The position numbers were made by a program, and so were the translations under genes. A DNA stretch of 64,000 nucleotides from Rhizobium laguerreae (GTDB lineage Bacteria > Pseudomonadota > Alphaproteobacteria > Rhizobiales > Rhizobiaceae). Positions 1-9,161 of this stretch are shown here, one piece after another. The notes beneath the pieces were generated by a model, which did not search any database, was not told the origin of the DNA, and worked only from the letters and a program-made list of their open reading frames with translations. The stretch is from positions 248,001 through 312,000 of the forward strand of contig NZ_MRDM01000014.1 in NCBI RefSeq assembly GCF_002008165.1, given 5' to 3'. Numbering within the stretch: position 1 is the first letter of the stretch; each line of letters starts with the position of its first letter.

Positions 1-265
1 CCGGTGCTCGGGCCTGTCGTCGCATTCGTGGCGCTGGCCGCAATGCCGCTCGCGATGGGCGCTAAGTTCGCCGCAATTGCCGACAGCCAGGTCGGCTATA
101 ACAATTACTATGGCGCTGATGATGGTACCGGTGGGCTGGTTGGAACCAAGGCCAATATCAGATTTCTCGTCCAATCATCCGCGAAGCCGCCGATCCCCAA
201 GCAGCGCCCCGCCATCATGGGCGGAGCTCGGGACCGGATCACCGGCACGCGGAATAGGAGTAGAT
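1..265. other. left edge, no assignable gene
   Basis: The plus strand is open in frame 1 from the window edge through position 441. Its first 25 residues are hydrophobic (AFVALAAMPLAMGAKFAAIA), so it could be the tail of a membrane or exported protein that begins outside the window. After about residue 50 the translation becomes Arg/Pro/Ser rich and overlaps the lipoprotein gene on the other strand by 176 bp, which suggests that part is not coding. I do not recognise a family and do not call a gene. Confidence 0.3.
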
Positions 266-829
266 TTAATAGAGCCATGGATGCATTGAATCGGGCTCGT
301 GTTCCGTCGAGACCCTGTAATAGGTACGCATGTCGTCGCGCTCTTTTTCGTAAGTCCACTTCAAGCCCCATCTGCATTCTTGCGTCATGCACTCACGGCT
401 CTTCGATTCGAACATATCGAGTTGAAATGCCTCGCCATTGATTTCGCCGGTAATCGAGCCGGTTTTCCCCTTATCCTTCGATATGAGTTCAAACGCCCCT
501 GCTCGACCATCCAGACAGTAGATCTTCCCGCGGTAGGTTCGCTCGCCGGTCTCCAGCTTCCAGAAATTCGTCTTCACCTGCGATACGCTGTAGCGACCCT
601 TGCATTGCTGCCTTTCGGCCGAGCCGATCTCAATCGTCCCCCCCATCTCCTCACTCTCGTTCCTAGCAGTCACCTTTCCGAGCACCGGAGTACCCGTTGC
701 GAGGTAGCTTCCCTCGACGCCACGGACAAAAAGATATGAACATCCGGCGAGCGTGAAACCCGTTGCCACCAAGGAGCCGGCGACCGTGAAACCACGCAGC
801 GTCCACGCGCATCTCAAGACAGCCAGCAA
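266..829 (-). CDS. putative lipoprotein, family unknown
   Basis: This encodes about 187 residues. I chose a TTG start at 829 because a GGAGG lies 7 nt upstream; a longer frame runs to an ATG at 982 but has no comparable ribosome site. The N-terminus is a lipoprotein signal peptide ending in the lipobox LAGC (Cys about residue 30), so the protein is predicted to be lipidated and held in the inner or outer membrane. The mature part contains several cysteines (CKGRY, IYCLDG, ECMTQEC) and alternating polar beta-like segments. No domain is recognised. It stands alone and there is no clear operon partner. It could be a fast-evolving surface or periplasmic protein. Confidence 0.5.
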   Translation of the reverse strand: MLAVLRCAWTLRGFTVAGSLVATGFTLAGCSYLFVRGVEGSYLATGTPVLGKVTARNESEEMGGTIEIGSAERQQCKGRYSVSQVKTNFWKLETGERTYRGKIYCLDGRAGAFELISKDKGKTGSITGEINGEAFQLDMFESKSRECMTQECRWGLKWTYEKERDDMRTYYRVSTEHEPDSMHPWLY

Positions 830-1294
830 GTCTATACCTCCAGGTTCATCCTCATGTTCGCGGATGCCAAAAGAGCGGGTTGGAGCGGTGGGCGACCAGT
901 CGTTACCAGCCAGAATAGCACTGATATTCAGGTCACAATATTTCCCCCACAATTTGGAAGATGAATAAATGCCACAGCTCATCTTGAAATAGAATACCCG
1001 TCCGCTTCGGCAAGTTACACGGAACTGGAGGCAGCAACTGCAATCAAACCTTGGGAGCCCCCAATCACCCCCTCAAGCGTGCGCATCAGCGATTCGAAGA
1101 TGAGGCCGGGCGCGACGTTATTACGCACACTGTGACGTGCAATCCTGCCGAATAAACTTTTTCGATAGGGGACGCATGCCTGCAAAAACTCTTCCATCTC
1201 CACCTTGGTGGAGAGTAGCGATTGCGTTGATCGTAGTTCCCTAAATCGCGTCCTTCGCATACGCTGTTTACAGCCCACTGTGGGCCCGCCGGAT

Positions 1295-1741
1295 ATGACC
1301 GAGCGCGTTATTGGTGCGTATCCGCCAAGTGCTGTGTTGGGGATCCCATTGCTATTCTACCTCAGGCGGCGTGTAGGGCCGCCCCTTGCAAATTGCGCGA
1401 TGGTTGGAGCCTTTGTTGCGACCTTCACCTGGATGTGCCTAGTTGCATTTTTCGGCGCTGACGAGGCCTATGCTGGTGACCACATCACTTACCGAAACGG
1501 CATGATGACATGGTGGGGATTGCTAGAGACCGTCAAATCGCTCGCAGTGACAGCTGTATCGGCTTTGCTGCTGGTGGACTGTTCTGGCTGGTGGCCGCCG
1601 CTGGCGTTAAAAGACAGCCCGTTTCTGAAACGGTTCCAAGCAAAGTGTTCGAGTAGGGGTCTCTCGATATCATCAAATACCCACCACCCCATCATAAAAT
1701 GGCGGTGCGCCCGTCTCAAGATCTCACCGGAAAATACCTGA
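1295..1741 (+). CDS. putative small inner-membrane protein
   Basis: The frame is open from 1205, and I place the start at the ATG at 1295 (MTERVIGAYPP). Three hydrophobic segments are visible: AVLGIPLLFYL, NCAMVGAFVATFTWMCLVAFF and TVKSLAVTAVSALLLVDCSGWW. About 40 polar residues follow. The 3' end overlaps the convergent TolB-like gene by 26 bp. No family is recognised and the ribosome site is weak. A competing 87-residue frame lies on the minus strand at 1015-1278, without recognisable features. Membrane character is the only functional clue. Confidence 0.38.
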   Translation: MTERVIGAYPPSAVLGIPLLFYLRRRVGPPLANCAMVGAFVATFTWMCLVAFFGADEAYAGDHITYRNGMMTWWGLLETVKSLAVTAVSALLLVDCSGWWPPLALKDSPFLKRFQAKCSSRGLSISSNTHHPIIKWRCARLKISPENT

Positions 1742-2546
1742 CATAGGCGAATTCCTCGCCGTCAGGAGACCAACAGGGCACGTTGATCGTGCCCTGCCCG
1801 CCGAAAAGCTCGAACAGCGTCTTCAGATTGCCGCCGTCCATGTCCATCAGCCGCAGCCGCACGTCGAGGTCCCGCGGATGGTCGAACACCGATGGGTCGT
1901 AGGATAGGAGCAGCACCATGTCGTTGTTGGGCGACGGATGGGCGAACCAATTGCCCTGATTGTCCGAAGTCACCTGCTCGAGCCCGGTGCCATCGGGATG
2001 GATGCGCCAGATCTGCATCAGCCCGGTGCGGCTGGAATTAAAGTAGATCCATTGGCCGTCGGCGGAATAGTCCGGTCCGTCGTTGCGACCCTCGCCATGC
2101 GTCAGCCGCGTCTCGGCGCCGCCGTCGACGGAGATGGTGTAGATATCGAAGAGGTCGTCGCGGATGCCGCAATAGGCGAGCTGGCGCCCGTCCGGCGACC
2201 AGCCATGCCAGTAGGATGGCAGGTTCTCGGTGACGAGCTGCGGCGTGCCGCCTTCGATCGGCAGGATATAGATCGCCGACTTGCCGAATTCGGTCTTGTC
2301 GGAAATGACGATCTCGGTGCCATCGGGCGAAATGCCGTGATCATTGTTGCAGTTGACGGCAAAGCCGGTATCAACCTTGACCACCTCTCCGCCATCGAGC
2401 GGCAGGCGATAGAGGAGACCGTCGCCGTTCAAGAGCAGGTAGGAACCATCCGGCGAGAAGTTCGGCGCCTCCACCAGCCTGTCCGTCTGCCAGACCTCGC
2501 GGGCCCTGCCCGTCCTGACGTTGTAGATCTCAACCGAGCTGCGCAT
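1716..2546 (-). CDS. TolB-like WD40/PD40 beta-propeller protein
   Basis: This 276-residue protein is built of repeated propeller blades carrying the PD40 signature F/W-SPDG (NFSPDGSYLL, GISPDGTEIV, GWSPDGRQLA, DYSADGQWIY, CWSPDGEEFAYV). The repeats match the C-terminal propeller of TolB and related periplasmic or cytosolic proteins. There is no signal peptide, unlike true TolB, and no Pal/Tol neighbours. A cytosolic scaffold or carbohydrate-related role is therefore as likely as envelope function. The start is supported by GGGAGGAAAC directly before the ATG. It lies 25 bp downstream of nadE on the same strand and may be co-transcribed with it. Confidence 0.8.
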   Translation of the reverse strand: MRSSVEIYNVRTGRAREVWQTDRLVEAPNFSPDGSYLLLNGDGLLYRLPLDGGEVVKVDTGFAVNCNNDHGISPDGTEIVISDKTEFGKSAIYILPIEGGTPQLVTENLPSYWHGWSPDGRQLAYCGIRDDLFDIYTISVDGGAETRLTHGEGRNDGPDYSADGQWIYFNSSRTGLMQIWRIHPDGTGLEQVTSDNQGNWFAHPSPNNDMVLLLSYDPSVFDHPRDLDVRLRLMDMDGGNLKTLFELFGGQGTINVPCWSPDGEEFAYVRYFPVRS

Positions 2547-2571
2547 GTTTCCTCCCGATATTCTGGCTTCG

Positions 2572-4251
2572 TCAGCGGTCTCGGAACCGGTTGGTGATGG
2601 GATAACGCCGGTCGCGGCCGAAATTCTTCTTGGTGATCTTCACGCCCGGCGCCGATTGCCGGCGCTTGTATTCGGCGAGATAGAGCAGATGCTCAACCCG
2701 GTGGACGGTCGCAACATCATGGCCGCGCGCGACGATCTCCTCGACCGCCATCTCCTTCTCCACCAGGCATTCAAGGATATCGTCGAGCACGGGATAGGGC
2801 GGCAGCGAATCCTGGTCCTTCTGATCGGGACGAAGCTCGGCCGAAGGCGCCTTGTCGATGATATTCTGCGGGATTACCTCGCCGGAGGGGCCTAGCGCAT
2901 CCGGCGGCACGTTTTCGTTACGCCAGCGGGAAATCGCATAGACCTGCATCTTGTAGAGGTCCTTGATCGGATTGAAGCCGCCGTTCATGTCGCCGTAGAG
3001 CGTGGCGTAACCGACCGACATTTCCGACTTGTTGCCCGTCGTCACCACCATCGCGCCAAACTTGTTGGAGATCGCCATCAGGATGACGCCGCGCGCCCGG
3101 CTCTGCAGGTTCTCCTCGGTGATGCCGCTGTCCGTGCCTTCGAAAAGGCTGGCGAGGGCGCTGCTGAAACCCGTCACCGGCTGCTCGATCGGCACGATGT
3201 CGTAGCGGCAGCCGAGCGCCTTGGCGCAATCGGCCGCATCCTTCAGCGAATCCTCGGACGTGTATCGATAGGGCAGCATGACGGTGCGCACCCGCTCCTC
3301 GCCGAGCGCATCGACAGCGATTGCCGCGCAGATCGCAGAATCGATGCCGCCGGAAAGGCCGAGCACCACGGTCTTGAAGCCGTTCTTGTTGACGTAGTCG
3401 CGAAAGCCCAGCAGGCAGGCGCGGTAATCGGCCTCCTCGCTTTCAGGGATATGCGCCATCGGCCCTTCGGCGCAATGCCAACCATCTTCGCCGCGTTTCC
3501 ACGTCGTCACTGCAAGCGCCGTCTCGAACTGGCTCATCTGGAAGGCGAGCGACTTGTCGGCGTTGAAGGCGAAGCTCGCCCCGTCGAAGACAAGTTCGTC
3601 CTGGCCGCCGAGCTGGGCGGCATAGATCAGCGGCAGGCCGGTTTCAATCACCTGTTTCAGCACCACCTGATGGCGGATATCGACCTTGCCGCGATAATAG
3701 GGCGAACCGTTCGGCGACAGCAGGATTTCGGCCCCGCTTTCGGCCAGCGTCTCGCAGACGCCGAGATCGCCCCAGATATCCTCGCAGATCGGAATGCCGA
3801 TGCGCACGCCGCGGAAATTCACCGGCCCCGGCATAGCGCCCTGGTCGAAGACGCGCTTCTCGTCGAACTCGCCGTAATTCGGCAGGTCGATCTTGTCGCG
3901 CACCGCGATCACCTTGCCGGCGTCGAGCACGGCGACCGAATTGTAGCGCCCGGTCTCGTCCTGCCGGGGAAAGCCGATGATGACGCCCGGCCCGCCATCG
4001 GCGGTATCGGCCGCGAGAGTCTCGACCGCCTTCCAGCAGGCGCGGATGAAGGCGGGCTTCAGCACCAGATCTTCGGGCGGATAGCCGGAGATGAAAAGCT
4101 CGGTCAGGACGAGCAGATGCGCGCCCTCCCGGCCCGCGTCAATGCGCGCCTCGCGCGCCTTGGCGAGATTGCCGGCGACATCGCCGACCGTCGGGTTGAG
4201 CTGGCCGATGGCGATGCGGAAAATATCAGAAAGGGCGTTTTCCTGTGTCAT
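2572..4251 (-). CDS. nadE: glutamine-dependent NAD+ synthase
   Basis: This enzyme amidates deamido-NAD (nicotinate adenine dinucleotide) to NAD+ with ATP and glutamine, the last step of NAD biosynthesis in the cytosol. The 559 residues are in the usual range for the two-domain enzyme. The N-terminal nitrilase-type glutaminase domain carries the Glu-Lys-Cys triad at about E51 (LTELFISGY), K120 (VRDKIDLPNYG) and C156 (IPICEDIW). The C-terminal synthetase domain has the PP-loop SGGIDSA at about 300-306 and the conserved ATLYGDMNGGF segment. It is divergent from the DUF1003 gene across a 189 bp region holding a long GC-rich dyad. Confidence 0.97.
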   Translation of the reverse strand: MTQENALSDIFRIAIGQLNPTVGDVAGNLAKAREARIDAGREGAHLLVLTELFISGYPPEDLVLKPAFIRACWKAVETLAADTADGGPGVIIGFPRQDETGRYNSVAVLDAGKVIAVRDKIDLPNYGEFDEKRVFDQGAMPGPVNFRGVRIGIPICEDIWGDLGVCETLAESGAEILLSPNGSPYYRGKVDIRHQVVLKQVIETGLPLIYAAQLGGQDELVFDGASFAFNADKSLAFQMSQFETALAVTTWKRGEDGWHCAEGPMAHIPESEEADYRACLLGFRDYVNKNGFKTVVLGLSGGIDSAICAAIAVDALGEERVRTVMLPYRYTSEDSLKDAADCAKALGCRYDIVPIEQPVTGFSSALASLFEGTDSGITEENLQSRARGVILMAISNKFGAMVVTTGNKSEMSVGYATLYGDMNGGFNPIKDLYKMQVYAISRWRNENVPPDALGPSGEVIPQNIIDKAPSAELRPDQKDQDSLPPYPVLDDILECLVEKEMAVEEIVARGHDVATVHRVEHLLYLAEYKRRQSAPGVKITKKNFGRDRRYPITNRFRDR

Positions 4252-4338
4252 GTCATTTATTTAGCCTGCACCTTTCGCGACCGCAACATGTTGGCGCCAA
4301 AAGCGGCGCCTGGCGGTGACGAAATTTTTATGAACGAT

Positions 4339-4369
4339 TGCGCATGGCGCCGCGCGGCGCCGATACGCA
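4339..4369. promoter_or_regulatory. 31-bp GC-rich dyad between nadE and DUF1003 gene
   Basis: The core 4346-4361 is a perfect 16-bp palindrome (GGCGCCGCGCGGCGCC). It is flanked by TGCGCAT on the left and ATACGCA on the right, which pair with one mismatch and a single bulged base. It sits about 90 bp upstream of nadE and 70 bp upstream of the DUF1003 gene. It could be an operator shared by the two divergent promoters or a stable RNA hairpin in a leader. The structure is seen directly; a function is inferred. Confidence 0.45.
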
Positions 4370-4440
4370 TTGCAATTTACCGGCGGAACGGAATACTGGC
4401 CCCGCAAAGCGACTGAGATAACTGGCATCGGAAACAGGCA

Positions 4441-4971
4441 ATGTCTAATCTTTCGGACTTCGTGCACCATCATTTCGACAAACCGGCCGACGAACTCGGC
4501 GACGTCGAAAAGCGCGTGCTGGCGAAAGCGCACCAACGCAAGGTCATCTCGACCGACGTCAATGCCGCCTTATCCGCCGAGTCATCCTTCGGCGAGCGTA
4601 TCGCCGATGGCATCGCTCGCGTCGGCGGCTCCTGGTCGTTCATACTCGCCTTCCTCGCCTTTCTCGCCGTCTGGACACTGATGAACACTATCGGTCTGGT
4701 GGCGCATCCCTTCGACCCATACCCCTTCATTTTTCTGAATCTGATCCTGTCGATGATCGCCGCCATCCAGGCGCCGATCATCATGATGTCCCAGAACCGG
4801 CAGGCAGAGCGCGACCGCTTCGAGGCCGCCAAGGATTATGAGGTCAATCTCAAGGCCGAGCTTGAGGTGCTCTCCCTGCACCAGAAGATCGATATGAGTG
4901 TGCTGACCGAGCTGACGGCGCTACGCGAGGACGTGGCCCGCCTCAGCGCCGAACTTGCCGCCAAAGGCTAA
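4441..4971 (+). CDS. DUF1003 family membrane protein
   Basis: This 176-residue protein matches the DUF1003 layout: a soluble N-terminus, two close transmembrane segments (SWSFILAFLAFLAVWTLMN and PFIFLNLILSMIAAIQAPII) joined by the typical H-x-FDPYPF loop, the MMSQNRQ motif, and a C-terminal amphipathic coiled-coil-like tail (LKAELEVLSLHQKID). The family's molecular role is unknown; membership is clear. The stop overlaps the convergent GFA-family gene by 4 bp. Confidence 0.9.
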   Translation: MSNLSDFVHHHFDKPADELGDVEKRVLAKAHQRKVISTDVNAALSAESSFGERIADGIARVGGSWSFILAFLAFLAVWTLMNTIGLVAHPFDPYPFIFLNLILSMIAAIQAPIIMMSQNRQAERDRFEAAKDYEVNLKAELEVLSLHQKIDMSVLTELTALREDVARLSAELAAKG

Positions 4972-5366
4972 ACCGGATTTACGGCGTATTGCGGCAGGCC
5001 ATCGGATATCTCATAGAAGTCGCCCTTGTCGGCGCAGTAGATATGATGGCCGAAGGCAAGGCCGCTCGGCGTGTCGAAGGCGCCGGCCATGACCGAAACC
5101 TCTGCCGATCCGTCCGCCTGCCAGAACAGCGCGGAGCCGCAATTCGAGCAGAAGCCGCGCTGTGCCTCTTCGCTTGACCGGTACCAGTGGACTGCCTCGC
5201 TGCCATCAACCGAAAGAGCCGCGCGGGCCACGTTGGCCGCGGCGTAATAAAACCCCGTCTGCCGGCGGCACTGCGAGCAATGGCAGCCGACAACAGGTCC
5301 TGGCTTCGCCATCGTTGAAAATCGCACGGCGCCGCAAAGGCAGCCGCCAGTATGCCGTTCGGTCAT
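4968..5366 (-). CDS. GFA family (CENP-V/Gfa-like) zinc protein
   Basis: I place the start at 5366 (MTERHTGGCLCGAVRF); the open frame continues upstream to 5510 but that part lacks family similarity. The 132 residues contain the family's zinc ligands: GCLCGAVRF near residue 10, CHCSQCRRQTG about 40 and CSNCGSALFW about 84. Relatives include glutathione-dependent formaldehyde-activating enzyme, but most members, including ones with this short layout, have no proven substrate. The gene is monocistronic and tail-to-tail with the DUF1003 gene. Confidence 0.88.
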   Translation of the reverse strand: MTERHTGGCLCGAVRFSTMAKPGPVVGCHCSQCRRQTGFYYAAANVARAALSVDGSEAVHWYRSSEEAQRGFCSNCGSALFWQADGSAEVSVMAGAFDTPSGLAFGHHIYCADKGDFYEISDGLPQYAVNPV

Positions 5367-5597
5367 GATCGCTCTCCCGTTTATGACCGAACGTTGCCGC
5401 CGATCGCCGCCGGCGTCAAATCCATTCCGTTCAACGAAATCATCAGAAATCTTGAAATCACCGGCCTTATGCATGGACGGTCGGTTGGAGTATCTGTTGC
5501 GCAACGACAACAGCCGCCAACCTCATCTCATCCCAGCATTGAATCGGCGGCGCTTGTCGGCGATACTGGCGGCTCAAATCAACCTCAGGAGACTGAC

Positions 5598-5702
5598 ATG
5601 AGAGCGAACCTGTCCGAACAGAAAGGAAACATCCTCCACAAGGACATTCAGCTTCATGAACATTCGGTTCTCCCGCGCGAGGAAAAGCTCGCGACACCAT
5701 AA
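5598..5702 (+). CDS. possible 34-residue leader peptide upstream of ABC exporter
   Basis: A short frame of 34 codons (MRANLSEQKGN...) has a strong ribosome site, AGGAGACTGAC, directly before its ATG. It overlaps the start of the ABC exporter frame by 47 bp in a different frame. The only good Shine-Dalgarno in this region belongs to this short frame, so it may be a leader that couples translation to the exporter, or simply a chance reading frame. No similarity is recognised. Confidence 0.3.
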   Translation: MRANLSEQKGNILHKDIQLHEHSVLPREEKLATP

Positions 5703-7494
5703 CTTCTTCCCGAAATTATTCCGCGACGATGCCAATGCCGCCGACCGCGAGCGGCGTTGGTCGCGTATGCGCAAATTCCTCTCCTACTATCGTCCGCACC
5801 TGCCTTTGTTGCTGGCGGATCTGTTGTGCGCCATCCTCGTCGCCGGCACAGCGGTCGCCTTGCCGCTCTGCGCCAACATCGTCACGAGCCGGCTTCTGGC
5901 TCTCCCCGATGCGCCGCAGGCCTTCGCACAAATCCTTGCAATGGGCGGCGTCATGCTGGCCGTTCTGGCCATCCAGATCGTCGCCATCTTCTTTGTCGAT
6001 TATCGCGGCCACGTGATGGGCGCCCGCATCGAAGCGACGGTGCGGCAGGAACTCTTCGAGCACTGCCAGAAGCTCTCGTTCAGCTTCTACGACCGCCAGC
6101 GCACCGGCCAGCTGATGAGCCGCATCACCAACGACAGCCTGTGGCTGGGCGAGCTCTTTCATCATGGCCCCGAGGATCTTTCCATCGCCGTACTCAAATA
6201 CGGCGGCGCCATGCTGGTATTGTTCTTCATCGATCCGCCATTGGCGGCTCTCATCCTGCTGCTCACGCCGGCGGCGGTCGCCTATGCGCTCTATTTCAAC
6301 CGGCGCATGAACCGCGCGCTCGAAGCCAGCAAACGGCAGATCGCCGCCGTCAACGAGCGCGTCGAGGACGCTCTTGCGGGCATCCGCGTCGTCCAGTCCT
6401 TTGCCAACGAGGCGCTGGAGAGGGAACGCTTCGCCGAGCAGAACCGACGCTTCCTGCAAAGCCGCGCCGAGGGCTACCGCAGCGAAGCCTGGTTTTCGGT
6501 CGGCACCGAAACCTTCGCCCAGCTGGTTACCATATTGGTGATCATCGTCGGCGGCCTGCGCATCCTGGCGGCGGAACTGACCGTGCCTGATATGCTGACA
6601 TTCCTGCTCTGCGTCGCCGTGCTGGTCGATCCGGTGCAGCGGCTGGCGAATTTCGTGCGCCTCTGGCAGGAGGGTTATACCGGCTTCGTCAGGGCCATGG
6701 AGATCCTGGAGATCGCCCCCGATATCACCGATCGGCCGGCCGCGCGGCCGATGCCGGCACCAAGGGGCGAGATCAGTTTTTCCAACGTCGCCTTCGGCTA
6801 CGAGGCTGACGGTCCGCGGGTGCTCGAGCAGCTGTCGCTCACCATCGCTCCCGGGGAGTTCGTCGCCCTGGTCGGCCCGTCAGGGGTCGGCAAGAGCACC
6901 CTTTGCGCGCTGATACCGCGTTTCTACGATGTCGAGGCCGGGGCGATCCGGATCGATGGCATCGACATCCGCGATGTGACGCTGGCCTCGCTCCGGCGCC
7001 ATGTTGGGGTGGTGCAGCAGGATGTCTACTTGTTTGCCGGTACGGTGGCGGAAAACCTGCGCTACGGCCGACCCAACGCCAGCGATGCCGAGCTGGAAGC
7101 GGCCGCGCGCGCCGCCAATGCGCACGACTTCATCATCGCCCTGCCTCAGAGCTATGACACCGATATCGGCCAACGCGGCGTCAAGCTTTCGGGCGGCCAA
7201 CGCCAGCGCATCACCATCGCCCGCGCCTTCCTCAAGAATCCGGAGATCCTGATCTTCGATGAGGCGACCAGCGCGCTCGACAACGAGAGCGAACGGGCGG
7301 TGCAGCAGGCGCTGCTCAGCCTGGCAAACGGCCGAACCACCCTGGTCATCGCCCACCGTCTGTCGACCGTCCGCCATGCCGACCGCATCCTGGTCCTGAC
7401 GGCTGATGGCATCGTCGAACAGGGCACTCATGACGAACTCATGGCGCAAGACGGCGTCTACGCCAATCTGCACAGCGTCCAGGCCAGCATCTGA
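5656..7494 (+). CDS. ABC exporter, fused permease and ATPase
   Basis: This 612-residue half-transporter has an N-terminal six-helix exporter domain (about residues 40-330) and a C-terminal nucleotide-binding domain. The latter has Walker [10 protein letters not shown] at about 407, signature LSGGQRQR at about 511, Walker [13 protein letters not shown] at about 531 and the H-loop VIAHRLST. This is the MsbA/LmrA-type architecture and it acts as a dimer in the inner membrane. The cargo cannot be deduced; lipids, drugs or peptides are all exported by relatives. The annotated start at 5656 has only AAGGAC upstream. An in-frame ATG at 5767 ([11 protein letters not shown]) marks where homology usually begins and is a credible alternative start. 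A bidirectional terminator follows. Confidence 0.93.
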   Translation: MNIRFSRARKSSRHHNFFPKLFRDDANAADRERRWSRMRKFLSYYRPHLPLLLADLLCAILVAGTAVALPLCANIVTSRLLALPDAPQAFAQILAMGGVMLAVLAIQIVAIFFVDYRGHVMGARIEATVRQELFEHCQKLSFSFYDRQRTGQLMSRITNDSLWLGELFHHGPEDLSIAVLKYGGAMLVLFFIDPPLAALILLLTPAAVAYALYFNRRMNRALEASKRQIAAVNERVEDALAGIRVVQSFANEALERERFAEQNRRFLQSRAEGYRSEAWFSVGTETFAQLVTILVIIVGGLRILAAELTVPDMLTFLLCVAVLVDPVQRLANFVRLWQEGYTGFVRAMEILEIAPDITDRPAARPMPAPRGEISFSNVAFGYEADGPRVLEQLSLTIAPGEFVALVGPSGVGKSTLCALIPRFYDVEAGAIRIDGIDIRDVTLASLRRHVGVVQQDVYLFAGTVAENLRYGRPNASDAELEAAARAANAHDFIIALPQSYDTDIGQRGVKLSGGQRQRITIARAFLKNPEILIFDEATSALDNESERAVQQALLSLANGRTTLVIAHRLSTVRHADRILVLTADGIVEQGTHDELMAQDGVYANLHSVQASI

Positions 7495-7520
7495 GCGTCT
7501 GGTACGCCTCCACTGTAACA

Positions 7521-7547
7521 GAAAAGCCCGACATCGCCGGGCTTTTC
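7521..7547. terminator. bidirectional intrinsic terminator
   Basis: Perfect 10-bp arms GAAAAGCCCG (7521-7530) and CGGGCTTTTC (7538-7547) enclose a 7-nt loop. Each strand reads a GC stem followed by a T run. It sits between the convergent ABC exporter and DAHP synthase genes and serves both. Confidence 0.85.
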
Positions 7548-7567
7548 ATCACTATTTCAGGCTGATC

Positions 7568-8950
7568 TCAGCCGTTGGCGACCATGCGCTTTTCGTCGCG
7601 GCCGCCCTTCATGCGCTCGGCAAGCAGGAAGGCGAGCTCGAGCGCCTGGTCGGCGTTGAGGCGCGGATCGCAATGGGTGTGATAGCGGTCCTGCAAGTCT
7701 TCTGCGGAGACCGCGCGGGCGCCGCCGGTGCACTCGGTCACGTCCTTGCCGGTCATCTCGATATGAATGCCGCCGGGATGCGAGCCTTCGGCGCGGTGGA
7801 TCTGGAAGAAGCTTTCGACTTCCGACAGGATCCGCTCGAAGGGACGGGTCTTGTAGTTGTTGAGCGTGATCGTGTTGCCGTGCATCGGATCGCAGGACCA
7901 GACGACCTTGCGGCCCTCGCGCTCGACAGCGCGAATGAGCTTCGGCAGGCTGTCGGCGACCTTCTCATGGCCGAAGCGGCAGATCAGCGTCAGGCGACCG
8001 GCCTCGTTGGCAGGATTCAGGATGTCGATCAGCTGCAGCAGGTCGTCGGCCTGCAGCGACGGGCCACACTTCAGGCCGATCGGGTTCTTGATGCCGCGGC
8101 AATATTCGACATGCGCATGGTCGGCCTGGCGCGTGCGGTCGCCGATCCAGATCATGTGGCCTGACGTGGCATACCAGTCGCCCGAGGTAGAATCGACGCG
8201 GGTCAGCGCCTCCTCGTAGCCGAGCAGCAGCGCCTCATGGCTGGTGAAGAAATCGGTCTCGCGCAGGCTTGGATGGTTTTCCGAGGTGATGCCGATCGCC
8301 TTCATGAAATCCATGGTCTCGCTGATGCGGTCGGCGAGCTTGCGGTAGCGCTCGCCCTGCGGGCTGTCCTTGACGAAGCCGAGCATCCACTGATGTACGT
8401 TTTCGAGATTGGCGTAACCGCCCATCGCGAAGGCGCGCAGAAGGTTCAGCGTCGCAGCCGACTGGCGATAGGCCATGGCCTGGCGTTCCGGGTTCGGAAT
8501 GCGCGACTCCTCGGTGAACTCGATGCCGTTGATGATGTCGCCGCGATAGGCCGGCAGCGTCACGTCGCCCTGCTTCTCGACATTCGACGAACGCGGCTTG
8601 GCGAACTGGCCGGCGATGCGGCCGACCTTGACGACCGGCAGCTGCGCACCGAAGGTCAGCACCACGGCCATCTGCAGGAAGGCGCGGAAGAAGTCGCGGA
8701 TATTGTCGGCGCCGTGTTCGGCGAAGCTCTCGGCGCAGTCGCCGCCCTGCAGCAGGAAACCGTTGCCTTCAGCGACATTGGCGAGATGCTTCTTCAGGCG
8801 GCGCGCTTCACCTGCAAAGACAAGCGGCGGATAGCTGGCGAGCGTGGCTTCCGTTGCCGCCAAAGCGGCTGCGTCGGGATATTCGGGAACCTGCAGGATC
8901 GGTTTTTGCCGCCAGCTGCTCGGGGTCCAATTGTCTGCCATCTCACTCAC
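7568..8950 (-). CDS. aroF: class II 3-deoxy-7-phosphoheptulonate synthase
   Basis: This enzyme condenses phosphoenolpyruvate with erythrose 4-phosphate, the first step of the shikimate pathway. The 460 residues are typical of the plant-like class II (AroA-II) family rather than the shorter E. coli type. Visible signatures are [11 protein letters not shown] (metal-binding Cys about 72), [15 protein letters not shown] (about 108-122), [18 protein letters not shown] and the metal-binding HCDPRLN near the C-terminus. Starts at residue 1 or at the Met at residue 4 are equally plausible. The symbol follows rhizobial usage. The gene is monocistronic with a terminator downstream and a short dyad upstream. 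Confidence 0.96.
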   Translation of the reverse strand: MSEMADNWTPSSWRQKPILQVPEYPDAAALAATEATLASYPPLVFAGEARRLKKHLANVAEGNGFLLQGGDCAESFAEHGADNIRDFFRAFLQMAVVLTFGAQLPVVKVGRIAGQFAKPRSSNVEKQGDVTLPAYRGDIINGIEFTEESRIPNPERQAMAYRQSAATLNLLRAFAMGGYANLENVHQWMLGFVKDSPQGERYRKLADRISETMDFMKAIGITSENHPSLRETDFFTSHEALLLGYEEALTRVDSTSGDWYATSGHMIWIGDRTRQADHAHVEYCRGIKNPIGLKCGPSLQADDLLQLIDILNPANEAGRLTLICRFGHEKVADSLPKLIRAVEREGRKVVWSCDPMHGNTITLNNYKTRPFERILSEVESFFQIHRAEGSHPGGIHIEMTGKDVTECTGGARAVSAEDLQDRYHTHCDPRLNADQALELAFLLAERMKGGRDEKRMVANG

Positions 8951-9000
8951 CTGTTCTCACATCCATACCTCAGGATGCCCTCAATATGCGGCGGCTTATA

Positions 9001-9012
9001 GACCTTTAGGTC
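9001..9012. promoter_or_regulatory. short inverted repeat upstream of DAHP synthase
   Basis: GACCT-TT-AGGTC is a perfect 5-bp inverted repeat 50 bp upstream of the DAHP synthase start. It is short enough to be chance, but its position suits an operator. No aromatic-amino-acid leader peptide with Trp/Phe/Tyr runs was seen nearby. Confidence 0.25.
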
Positions 9013-9161
9013 AGGCTTGCAAAGACCATTCGCCGACTGCTTGTCGCCTCGCCGCCGCCGCCCGCCGCTCTCTAGTTAAACCAGCATATACCATGTCGAT
9101 TTTCCCATATTTTAGACTTTCAATGTAGAACCGGAGAGAGTTTCAATTTCGGGGACATGGC

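Noticed and set aside
1015..1278. 87-residue minus-strand frame
   Set aside because: No signal, domain or convincing ribosome site, and its 5' end runs into the leader of the plus-strand membrane protein; not called as a gene.
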